Assembly: GCA_019454045.1 (NCBI GenBank)
Contig: SKCR01033429.1
Span: 36,905-100,904 of the forward strand
DNA length: 64,000 nucleotides
Source of the DNA: Zanthoxylum bungeanum
Lineage: Eukaryota; Streptophyta; Magnoliopsida; Sapindales; Rutaceae
Direction of reading: 5' to 3'
Part shown: positions 24,650 to 35,500 of the stretch, piece by piece
Layout: every line of letters starts with the position of its first letter
How positions within the stretch are numbered: the first letter of the stretch is position 1
The notes under the pieces: generated by a model
Told to the model about the DNA's origin: nothing
The model's database searches: none
Seen by the model: only the letters and a program-made list of their open reading frames with translations
Translations under genes and position numbers: made by a program

Positions 24650-25920
24650 GTAGTAGTTTTGGGGATGAGTCCCAAGGCCGAGGCCCACGTTAGTATCACT
24701 CTGAGGGCGAGGCCCACGTCAGTATCAGTTTGGGGCGAGGCCCACATTAGTATCCGTTTGGGGCGAGGCCCATATCAGTATCAGCATGGGGCGAGGCCCA
24801 CATTAGAGTCAGCATGGGGCGAGGCCCATATCAGTATTAGTTTGGGGGCGAGGCCCATATCAATATCAGTTCAGGGGCAAGGCCCATATCACTAACAGTT
24901 CAAGGGCGAGGCCCATATCACTATCAGTTTGGGGGCGAGGCCCACAGCATCAATATCAGATTTGGGGATGAGTCACAGGGATGAGGCCTACATTGGCATC
25001 AGTATCAATTTTGGGGATGAATCCCAAGGCCGAGGCCCACATCGTCAGAGTTTTGGAATAAATTCGGGAAGGAATCCCAGGGTCGAGGCCCACATTGTCA
25101 GCAGTTTCGGGAAAGAATCCCAGGGTTGAGGCCCACGTCAGTATCAGTTTTGGGGCAAAGCCCACATCAGTTTCAGTTTTGGGGCGAAGCCCACATCAGT
25201 ATCAACTCAAGGCTGAGGCCCACATCATCAAAATTTTGAATGAATCCAGGGAATGAATCCCAGGGCTGAGGCCCACATCGTCAGATTTTGGAATGAATCC
25301 CAGGGCTGAGGCCCACATCATCAGAATTTGGAATGGATCCAGGGAATGAATCCCAGGGTTGAGGACCACCTTATCAGAATTTGGAATGAATCCAGGGAAT
25401 GAATCCCAGGGCCGAGTCCCACGTCGTCAGAATTTGGAATGAATCCCAGGGCCGAGGCCCACGTCTTCAGAATTTGGAATGAATCCCAGGGCCGAGGCCC
25501 ATGTCGTCAGAATTTGGAATGAATCCCAGGGCCGAGGCCTACATCAGCATCAGTTTAGGGCGAGGCCCACATCAGCATCAGTTTGGGGCGAGGCCCGTAT
25601 TAGCATCAGTATCAATCTTGCCGGGTATGGCACTCTGGGGGCGAGGCCCACATCTTTATCAATATCAGCATTGCCAGGTATGGCATTCTGGGGGCGAGGC
25701 CCACATTACATCAGATCAGTTCTGCCAGATATAGCACTCTGGGGGCGAGGCCCACATCAATTCAGCATCAGTTTCTGCCGGGTATTGCATTCTGAGGGCG
25801 AAGCCCACACTAGTTCAGTATCAGTTTCTGCCGGGTATGGCATACTGGGGGTGAAGCCCACATCAGCATCAGATCGAGGGTGAGGCCCATATCAGTTCGG
25901 GCACAAGGCCTAGTGGAATA
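24650..25920 (+). repeat. Minisatellite 1 in element C (GGGGCGAGGCCCACATCAG type)
   Basis: Short units of about 28-30 bp with the core GGCGAGGCCCA(C/T)ATCAGTATCAG run from about 24660. Between about 25220 and 25550 they turn into longer units with GGAATGAATCCCAGGGCCGAGG, then return to units containing TGCCGGGTATGGCATTCTGG. The open frames across it are repeat artefacts, present in several frames at once. Confidence 0.9.
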
Positions 25921-25959
25921 AAGCCCACCTTCAAAACAGCTCAGGAGGAATAAAGCCTC

Positions 25960-26390
25960 ATCTCAACACAGTCCGGGAATGGACAGCTCGGGAATAAGCA
26001 CGCCGGGAATGGCACTCCGAGAATGGAGATTTTACTCCGAGAATGGATCAGAGTTCGAGAATGAACAAGCCAGGAATGGTAATCCGAGAATGGATTAGAG
26101 TTCGAGAATGAACAAGCCGGGAATGGTAATCCGAGAATGGATCAGAGTTCGAGAATGAACAAGCCGAGAATGGCACTCCGAGAATAAAGCACAGCTCAAG
26201 GATGAGCACGTCGAGAATGGCACGCCGGGAATGACACTCCGAGAATAGAGATATAGTCCGGGAATGGACAGCTCAAGAATGAGCACGCCGAGAATGGCAC
26301 GCCGGGAATGGCACTCCGAGAATGGAGATATAGTCCGAGAATGGACACGCCGAGAATGACACGCCGGGTATGGCACTCTGGGGGTGAGGC
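25960..26390 (+). repeat. Minisatellite 2 in element C (GGAATGGCACTCCGAGAATGGA type)
   Basis: Irregular short units built on GGGAATGG, CACTCCGAGAATGG and ACGCCGAGAATGG, about 20-60 bp long, follow directly on minisatellite 1. The last units merge into CCGGGTATGGCACTC, linking it to both neighbouring arrays. No coding function is suggested. Confidence 0.85.
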
Positions 26391-26479
26391 CCACATCATT
26401 ATCAGCATCAGTTTTTTTCCGGGTATGGCACTCCGGGTATGGAGACATCAGTATCAGATCAGCCAGGTACGGCACTCCG

Positions 26480-27310
26480 GGTATGGAGATATCACAAACT
26501 GCGACACCCTAGGTACGGGGTTAGCATTCAGACATTTGTGGCTCTCTAGGTACGGAGACGTCACCGCGACACCTTAGGTACGGGGTTAGCACTCAGACAT
26601 TTGTGGCTCTCTAGGTACGGAGACGTCACCGCGACACACCTAGGTACGGGGTTAGCACTCAGACATTTGTGGCTCTCTAGGTACGGAGACGTCATCGCGA
26701 CACCCTAGGTACGGGGTTAGCACTCAGAAATTTGTGGCTCTCTAGGTACGGAGACGTCACCGCCCGACACCCTAGGTACGGGGTTAGCATTCAGACATTT
26801 GTGGCACTCTAGGTACCGAGGCGTCACTCGCGACACCCTAGGTACGGGGTTAGCATTCAGACATTTGTAGCACTCTAGGTACGGAGGCGTCACTGTGACA
26901 CCCTAGGTACAGGGTTAGCATTCAGACATTTGTGGCTCTCTAGGTACGGAGACGTCACTGCGACACCCTAGGTACGGGGTTAGCATCAGCACACAGACCA
27001 CAGCGACGCCCTAGGTACGGGGTTAGCACGCCAGGTACGGCATGTGGACTATTCAGACATTTGTGGCTCTCTAGGTATGGAGACGTCACTGCGACACCCT
27101 AGGTACGGGGTTAGCATTCAGACCACAGTGACGCCCTAGGTACGGGGTTAGCACGCCAGGTACGGCATGTGGACTATTCAGACTTTTGTGGCTCTCTAGG
27201 TTCGGAGACGTCACTGCGACACCCTAGGTACGGGGTTAGCATCCAGACAACCAACATCATCACTGCGGCACTCTAAGTACGGAGACGCAACCGCGACGCC
27301 CTAGGTACGG
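26480..27310 (+). repeat. Minisatellite 3 in element C (CCTAGGTACGGGGTTAGCA type)
   Basis: A regular array of about 65-66-bp units. GCGACACC starts are at 26501, 26566, 26631 and 26697, and the core is CCTAGGTACGGGGTTAGCA then ACATTTGTGGCTCTCTAGG and GAGACGTCAC. There are about a dozen units, with shorter variant units near 27000-27190. The array ends about 140 bp before the 3' LTR. Tandem arrays in this 3' position are known in Tat/Ogre-like elements. Confidence 0.9.
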
Positions 27311-27435
27311 GGTTCAGCATTATCAACTCAGCACAGCAGGCAGACCAGGTGACAGCTGGCGAGCCAGGTAAGTAAAAATGCATTGCACGTACTTTGTTAG
27401 GATTGTCATTGTCACACACTGCACAAGTCCCATCA

Positions 27436-27448
27436 AAGTGGGGGCGAC
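27436..27448 (+). other. Polypurine tract of element C
   Basis: AAGTGGGGGCGAC lies immediately before the 3' LTR start TGTAGGC at 27449, in the right place and orientation for plus-strand priming. Confidence 0.75.
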
Positions 27449-29651
27449 TGTAGGCATTGCATTTTTGCATATCAGCCCGATGATGAGTCTCGTATGGAGA
27501 CACTACCACTCTTTAGTAGTGAAAGCCGCGGGAAACGGACGTTAGAAGGGTAAAGTTGGAAATTAGTATTTTGTCAGATTTAACTCGCTTGTTTCGCTTC
27601 GGGTTCGCTTATTGGACCTCTGTTTTAAAACACACCAAACCCATTAAAACACATCTCACAAATTAAATAATTAAAACATTTAAAATACATGTCACAAACT
27701 AAATAAATCCAATTAAATTAAATAAAACACATGTCACAAATTAAAATTCATTTCTCAAATAAAATATTCAAATTAAATTCCATAAATAACATTCCTAATT
27801 AAAATAAATCACATTCCTAATTTAATTAATCAATCACCTACCAATTTAAATAAATCATATCCTTAACTAAAAAGAATAAATCAAATCATTTCCCTTAATT
27901 AAAAGATTCCTTATCACATACTAAATTAAAAGATATCCCTAATTAATACACAAATCATATTCCTTCCCCAACAAGGTAAATTCCCTCCATTGGCCTATAA
28001 AAAGAACCCTTAACCCACACATCCAAACCCTGGCTGGCTGGCTGGCTCATTCTCACGAAAAATACAAGAAATAACCCAAGGAGATTCACGCCCAAAGCCT
28101 CACAAATTGCTCTCATATTACCGCACCACAACCCTCACTCACGCACCCTTCACGCATCAACACCTAGCCTTCAAACCATTCACACGCCTCTGCCTCACAC
28201 GTAGCCACCCACCATCACTCACTGCCCCTCTCACGTACTACCTTCATCATGCCACACTCCCCCTAACCAGCCACGATTCACGCTAATAGCCCATATAGCC
28301 CACAACACTAGCCACGAACCAACCCTGCTCGACGCCCCTCAAACGCCTCAACCTTCAGGCACCTATGACCTGCAGCCCTTTATCACGCTTGACACAATTC
28401 ACACGCCCCTGCCTCACACGTAGTACCCCACCATTCACACGCCTCTGACTCACATCATCAGCCCTCCTAACACATAAAGCCCCCCTCAACTTCACAAATC
28501 AAATCAACCCCCATATAGCCTTAATAACCACCAAAATTATCCCTGACTCTGCATCCTTTATTCACGCAAATCAGCCTCCATTACCCCCTCTTGCATTCAC
28601 CGAGCATCTGCACTCCATAATCACGCATAACCCAACATGACAGCCCTTAAAGTTCACGCATAAACTGCCAAGAACAGCTCCTTAAAATTGCCTAAAACAG
28701 TCACAAAACCACAACCCCAAATCAGTCCAAATACCCCACAAAACAGTCCCATAATTACCAAAAACCAGTGACCAGAAAATACAACAAAAACTGTAGCGAA
28801 ACGGAGTGAAAACACGCAGCTCGAGCATCAAAATAGCAAGGAAAGATGTTGAGTAGACAAATCGGAAAAGCATCGGATCATTCACCCTTCCAACGGACGT
28901 GTAACGCCCTTTCGTGAGACGACAAAAGAGGTTAGACCTGAGGGCACCTTTCTACTTATCTTCTTTATTTTTGTTTTATTTATTTTGATATATAATTGCA
29001 TGAGAGTCGTTTGAAGCATGATGTGATTGTTGGATGAGCGGTATGTGTTCTCTTTTGTGGTATATCGGATGGAACCCGGACGTAAATTCCATAGCCGCCG
29101 ATTCCGAATGGACAGTAGTATGGTCTGCACTCGGGATACAATGCCACGTACCACTTAAGATACACGTATCCGTCTCATCCTAATTTGTATTTGAGCATGT
29201 TATAGTCTTTAGGTTATATGTTTATTATTTAAAGCATGGTTAATTTAGTTTGTTATTTTTTTTGTTAAAACATGTTTAGGTTGTTCATTATGCATGTTCT
29301 TAGTTTAATGATGCGTTTGGGTAATGATTTATACATGTTGATTTAATGGTTCAATATGCTTGTTGTGTTACATTGCGTGAAATTATTGAATGAAAGCATC
29401 TTAGATCTAAGTACCCTTGATCATGAATGATGAATAGATTCGGTTAGTTTATTGCACAAATTATATCATCACAAGTGACATAAGTAAGGGACCATTCTGA
29501 ACCCAACGGTTTGAGGTCTTCCCTTGCGAGGGGTGAGTGCGGCCTTAAATCTTTTGTCCCGGTTCACACCGGGTGGCGACTCCATGTTATTTCATACTTC
29601 CCAACTAGGTCGCGAGCCTAGAAAAGCATCGCCCAGGTTCTGTTGTCTACA
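27449..29651 (+). repeat. 3' LTR of element C
   Basis: Starts TGTAGGCATTGC and ends GTTCTGTTGTCTACA, collinear with 20532-22726. It is followed without a 5-bp target copy by the right copy of the 194-bp repeat. Confidence 0.92.
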
Positions 29652-29845
29652 CTAATCATAAATGATAAGAGCGCAATCTCCTTGTCACATAGTTAATTTG
29701 TACAACAACACCATGATCTGTACAAATAGTGACGCTATGGGTCATAACTGTCCAACAATCTCCCACTTGGCCTATAGCCAGTCACTCGAGTTTCTTACAC
29801 CTGAACTATGTACGGTTCGCTCAAACTGCTGAGGAAAGGCTTTCG
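29652..29845. repeat. Right copy of the 194-bp direct repeat flanking element C
   Basis: Begins CTAATCATAAATG right after the TCTACA end of C and ends GGAAAGGCTTTCG. Differences from 20338-20531 are C/T near base 8, A/T in ACACC(A/T)GAAC, and A/C in CGCT(A/C)AAACTG. The interior of element D continues beyond it. Confidence 0.95.
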
Positions 29846-32800
29846 TCAGCGGATTTGTATGATTATCGTCTGATGCAATTTATTCGATCATCACATCGCC
29901 ACGATGTATGATCCGAACGAGTCAAATGAATAGCCGAAGTATATATCTGGATCGTTGATGAGACCATTAATTCTTTATTCTGCGCTGTAGCCTAGCTCAG
30001 CTGCTAACAGAACTATATCTAACTCTAATTAGATTTGTTAATGACCCAGATGGCTTCTATTGCTGCCTTCAGCCGCAGAAATAACCTGCATTTGTTGTTG
30101 TTTATTCGGCAACAGCATCTTGCTTGGAAGATTTCCAGCTCACTGTACCGTTATTCAAACTGTATAGTACCGTTGTTACGACTTTTAGTCGCTTAATCGG
30201 TTAGGAAACTTGCAACAGTGATCCCAGTCACTTCAAGTTCTCCATCTCCATAGTTTAAGACATCATCCTTAGTTCTCTAAGATACTAACGGATGTTCTTA
30301 TTATCAATCCAGTGACTATCACTTGGATTGACCTGTTTGTGACTCCATATGCTCAGCGTATGAGACACCAGGTCATGTACATTTTTCAATGTACGAGTTC
30401 TCAGAAAGTGTTAACAACTTTAAATCTATCCCAGTAGATCTTTATTCCTAGAATAAAGGTTGTTTCTCCCAAGAATGCTACGGAGAGTTTTCATGAAAGC
30501 CAAGCTTTCACCGATTATAATATGGGAATATCATTTCCAAGAAATGACATATCATCATTATTTAGGACATCATTGTCAGTGCGCTCCCTCTAACCTCCTT
30601 ATATACAACAAGAATCATATGTGTTTTGAATCAAATCATACACCATTATGATTACATCAAAACGATAGTTCCAAGAACCTAATGCTTGCTTCAATCCAAA
30701 CATGGATCGAATAACCTGCAAACCTTGTTTGCTAGTTTTGATACGACAAAATCGTCAGGATGTTGTAAACATCCTCCAAAAGGTTTCCTTTTCCGGAAAG
30801 CGATTTTTCGGTTCAGCTGCCATATTTCATAAATGAAACATGCAGCATCAGCAAGCATTATCCAAATGGATTTAACATGGAAACAGGTAAAAGATTTCGT
30901 TGTAATCAACACAATGTTGATAATGATATCTTTCGGCTACAAGCCTAGTTTAGTATGTTAGTATGCTGCCATCCACATATGTCTTCCTTGAAGACTTATA
31001 TAGTACCAATAGGCACAATGTCTTGCGGTACAACAACTAGTGTCCAAACATAGTTGTTATACATGGAATCTATTTCGGACTCATGGCACTTTGCCATAAT
31101 AGGGAGTCGATACCTTGTATACTTCCTCATACGTAGTTAGTTCGTATTCCTCAATAAGATTGACATCTTTATGAGGTGAGATCAGAAACTCATACCCCAG
31201 GTTGTTTTCTGACTCTCTCCGACCTACGTTGTTCTTGTGTATTGACCGGCGTAAACACACACGTATAACGCAAGCGCACGTATCGTTCAAGTAGTATAAA
31301 AATATCGATCCCACGAGGACTTAATTCCTACTGTTGTTATTAATTATTGAATCTATTTATTTACAGATATCTAATTGAGGGATAAGAGAATGATTGCTTG
31401 GTTGATTTGGTTGATTGTAGTTTTGAAAAATAAATAAATAAATAAATAAAACAAAAGAAATACTAAGGAAAATAACAAAAGACACAAAGATCTAGGGTTG
31501 TGAATCATTATAATATCATTTTAAAGATGAAGTGGTTATTTTATGTTTGTGTAATAAATCAGTTTACTAACCTGGAACACTAAATTATGCAAAAGCCTCT
31601 GTCGATGGTCAGACGCAAATACCCAGTTTAACCCAATTGAACCATATGTCTATGTCAACCAAATTATCTGGATTCATTAAGTTTAAGTTACAATTATGGC
31701 TACCCCCGCCCGACAGGTATATTCCTATCCTGTAAGGAAATCTATTAAAGGGTTATCTATCCTCAAGGAAGATCGTGGGCTATTAAGTCTAAGGCTGAAA
31801 CCTAAAATCCCTATGTCTAGTTCATTTTAGATTTACCACATCAATCTTATTGGTGATCAGACAACAAGAAGCATTAAGCTTAAGACTTAATAAGTAAACC
31901 TTTAAATTACCCAAACTATAAAATACCCCTTATAAACCGGTGATATTAGAATTCATCACAACCCCAGATAACTAACACATAACTAGGGCTAGTAACAACT
32001 TAAAAGTAAAAGATATAAAGTAAAAATACTGAAAAGTAAAAGACATAAAGTAAAACTGAAAAGTAAAATAAAATAAAATACTAAGGTAAAAGGAATTACT
32101 TTTACTACTACTAATTTAGATAACTCCCATAAAATAATATATAAACTTGTGATTCTTTCTCCAACCAGCCATATAGGCGGTAACCTGATTAAGTCAAATT
32201 AAGTCCAACCAGCCATAAAGGCGGAACCAAAATTAAATTACCAACCGACCAATCTAGCGGTATCCTTTATTAGTCAGGTTTAAACCAGATTAAAATGAAT
32301 TACCAACCGACCAATCTGGCGGTATCCTTTATTAGTCAATATTTTAAATAGTGAATATATTATTTTTAAGGGAGATTAATCTAAATAGTAACAGTAAAAG
32401 AATTACTTTTCACCCTAGCTGGGGATTTACCTCCTCATGGTAAATAGTAAAAACTATAAAAATTAAAAATTAAATTACTATTATTACAAAACGTAATTAA
32501 AATTATTTACAAAACTAAAAACTAAAAATAAAAAAAACTAAAAACTAAAGAATCTAGAGAGAGAAACTCTCTCTTTAGAAAGAATTTAAAAGAGAGGAAG
32601 GTGTATTCAATTCTGAAATCTCGAGCTCAATTTATAGGCCTCGGTAGGATCCAGCGTCGCGACGCCAGGTCCTCAACGTCGCTACGCCAGATTTGTCGAC
32701 GTGGCACGCTCTGGTTCGCCGGTTTGAAGATTCTGGATAAGCTGATAAGGTGACACGTGGCAGATTGGTTGGGCTTCAATTATTGTGACACGTGGCGACT

Positions 32801-35500
32801 TCTGATTGGTCGCTGAGATTCTTATCCGCCACATGTCAGATAAGGATAGGATATCCAATAATTGATGCTGACGTGGCGATGACGTGGCGGTGACGTGGCG
32901 ACGACGTGTCGACACATGGGAAAGAGACTGTCGGCACCGTAGAATTGCGACATGTGTCACTTCCTGATTGGCTGATGATGACGTGGCGGTGAGGTGGCAA
33001 TGTTGACTTGTTGACTTGCTGACGTGGCTGATGACATGGAATGACACGTGGAACACGTGGCGATGATGACTGTCGGCACCGTAGGATGCTGACACGTGGC
33101 ACGGCGCATGTTAGCAGATCGGCTGTGATGGTGACACGTGGAACGGCGCATTTTAGCAAAGTCAAACTTTTCTCAGATTCTGATTTGTGGACTCGGCGCA
33201 CGTTAGCACTGTTCGGTGCATTTTAGACGTCGCGACGCGGAAGTTTTGGCGTCGCGACGCGTTTAAGACCAAAATATCCATGTTGACGCATTTTTGTCCG
33301 TTTTTGCCCCAAATTGCCTCCACTGCTTTCCAAACTTTATTTATCTACAAAATAACACAAAACATATCAAAACGTTCACAAAACTCAAGAAACTATACAA
33401 AAATATTAGGTCAAATGAGTGGGAATAAGTGATATAAATACCACTCATCATGTATTCGAAGATTTTTGGTATAGCTTCATCCTTGATGAACTGTTTGTGT
33501 TCCACTAAGGACTTGGTGCCTTGAATAGTATAACTCCGATTTTTCATCGAGTTTTACTATCCTCCCACTTACCACTGCATATCGGTATTCCTCTTAGGAA
33601 AACCGCATGGTGAGCAACAATTACATTGTTCTCAAGTGAGTTGTATAAGTAATATACTTTGGTTTCCTTAGGATAACCAATTACATTAGGCACTTATCCA
33701 ATTTGGTTTCCAGTTTGGTATCATCCAAACGTATGCCTAGCATTCCCAAATCATCAGGAGTGAGAAAGCCCAGTTTCTTTCCTGTTCATATCTAATATGA
33801 AATCTGTCAAACAGATTTTTACGGAACCTTTTTCAAAATAAGTATTGCACTGTTAATGCTTATCCCTTTTGAAGGAAAATGGTAGCTCAGAGCGACTCAT
33901 GATTAACCTTATCATGTCCAACAAAATTCGATTTCTCCGTTCAGACACACCGTCAAATAGACGTGTTCCGGGAGGAGTCCTCATTGAAAGAATATTATAC
34001 TCTTTCAAGTATATGAGAAACGTATTGCTTAAGTATTTTCATCATGGTCAAACCGTGATGTTTTAATACTTTAGCTGATCTGTTCGTCTATTTCGTGTCG
34101 AAACTCTAAAAGTTGCTGATTTGTGTTCTTCAAAAGAAACACAACCATAACGCGATGCCACATCCGTAAAGGTCACGAAATATTCATATCCACCTTTAGC
34201 CTAGCTAGACATGGGCCCAGTTACGTCACTATGAACAAGGGCTAATAGATCGGTGGCACTTATATTTTTACCAAGTAAAGGTGTTTTAGGCACTTTGCCC
34301 AATAAACTAGATTCGTAGACTTCATTTGAATGGAATCAAATCCGTCCTAATATCCACTCTTCAAAAGTGTGGATATATGAGTCTTGTTTGATTGTGTCCC
34401 AGACAACACTGCCACAAATAAGTCCCATCTGATCAAATCAGTTTGTGCTATTTGTTTGTCATGTTATATGTTTGAGATTTATTTATATTCAAAAGATAAA
34501 TACTGTTATTCACATCTAATGTGTTTATCTCAATATCATCTTTATAAAATAAAACACTTTAGTGTTTTAGAATATAAAGGTGTACTCGCAACGAGTTATA
34601 CTCGATATAGAGATAATGTTTCTAGTAAAACTAGTTACATTATAACAGTTTCCTAATTTAAGTACACACCCGAAGGGTAGTTCCTAAACTTAGGTATCTG
34701 CGGTAAAACAGCGACTTTCGTCCCTTTTCCAATTCGCAGATTAATTCTCAATTGAAGTCAGTATCCTGCTCATAACAGATTCTGCACATCAATGCATATT
34801 TATGTATCACACTTAGTATTTAAAATCCAATTTTAATACTAGTAGTGAACATATTTATGACAAACATATTTGAAGTCAGAGCCTTGCTCGTCTTCAATTC
34901 CTTCATGTTTGCTTTGTCTATACGACAGTCACGCTTCAGTGATCCCATTTGCAATAGTTTAAGCAGACATCTTTGGATATGTCCTTTGTCTTCCTAGAAG
35001 ACAGTAATGATTTTGCCTTTGCCCTTTTCTATATCCCAGAAGCCTTTGGCCAAGCCTTGGGTTTCTAGAATATCGAAGTAAGGTGCGCCTTGCGCTACTT
35101 GCCTTATTGCAAACTTTGGCTTTATCTCCTTGAGAATAGCCATTAACTCTCCAAGAGTTATTAATTCCAATTTAATACTTCTAAGATCTAAGAATAGATT
35201 TATGAAGATCCTTCAATTTCTTCATCATACTTTAAAGATCTAATCCTTAGTTCTGATTAGGAAATTAAGGAGTCTTTATGGCAAGCATAATGGATTAAAC
35301 ATTAAAGTTATCATCACATGAATCTTCCAAAGATCATGCTCTACTATTTGCTTAACTTCGGGCTTAGGCCTAAGATGTTATTTTATCAAATAAAGTAACT
35401 TCTTAGTTTCAGGACTATCCTGAAATTTATTCCCAATTTGAAAATTAAAGTCGTTTAAAAACATTTTCCTTAGGATAATGTTTTAAACACTAATCTTTCA
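29846..35500 (-). pseudogene. Degenerate copia gag-pol of element D, interrupted by G1
   Basis: Read right to left it has gag (about 35000-35500), a decayed zinc knuckle near 34900, integrase (about 33890-34310) and the integrase-RT linker, cut by G1 at 31243-33450. RT (about 30540-31080) and RNase H (about 30040-30130) follow. Lesions are an integrase Gln to stop (TAG complement at 34201-34203), the first RT catalytic Asp replaced by Asn (the QMDVKTTF region reads QLNRKIAF), a 4-bp deletion near 30760-30770 relative to E, and YVDD changed to NNDD near 30551-30568. The same or overlapping lesions occur in A. It cannot encode an active polyprotein. Confidence 0.88.
31243..33450 (-). mobile_element. 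G1, solo-LTR-like element inserted in D
   Basis: Read on the minus strand it runs TGATGAGTGGTATTTATATC...GTTTACGCCGGTCA, with TG...CA ends and a perfect 5-bp target duplication TGTAT (31238-31242 and 33451-33455). The interrupted target rejoins as the D linker sequence TTCTTGTGTATTCGAAGA, as in E at 49780. The left half by minus-strand order is rich in ACGT-core motifs (ACACGTGG, GACGTGGC). A TATA box (CCTATAAA, minus, 32631-32638) lies downstream of GCGTCGCGACGC palindromes, then a CT-rich start. U3-TATA-downstream order and LTR-like ends fit a solo LTR of an unseen family; no primer site or coding region is present. Confidence 0.82.

Larger units (their letters stand above)
20532..29651 (+). 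mobile_element. Gypsy-type non-autonomous LTR retrotransposon C with internal minisatellites
   Basis: The element is 9120 bp with 2195-bp and 2203-bp LTRs (TGTAGGC...GTCTACA). It has a primer site TGGCGACTCCACTGGGGA at 22730 and a polypurine tract AAGTGGGGGCGAC before the 3' LTR. The 4.7-kb interior contains no recognisable gag, protease, RT, RNase H or integrase, only a leader, A-rich stretches and three kinds of tandem repeats. That fits a large non-autonomous derivative (LARD). The primer site type and the tandem repeats next to the polypurine tract fit what is known of the Tat/Ogre gypsy lineage, but without RT this is an inference. Its flanks are a 194-bp direct repeat instead of the usual 5-bp duplication. 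Confidence 0.9.

Noticed and set aside
24554..25883. Open reading frames of 77-134 codons across the GGCGAGGCCCAC repeats
   Set aside because: Several frames are open at once and each only translates the minisatellite unit. No start context or protein family supports coding.
24650..27310. CRISPR-like spaced repeats
   Set aside because: The sequence between cores is itself repeated and degenerate, not unique spacers, and the context is a plant LTR element.
32682..33201. Overlapping minus-strand frames of 64-137 codons in G1
   Set aside because: They overlap each other in different frames over the ACGTG-rich repeats, and are not conserved as frames in G2.
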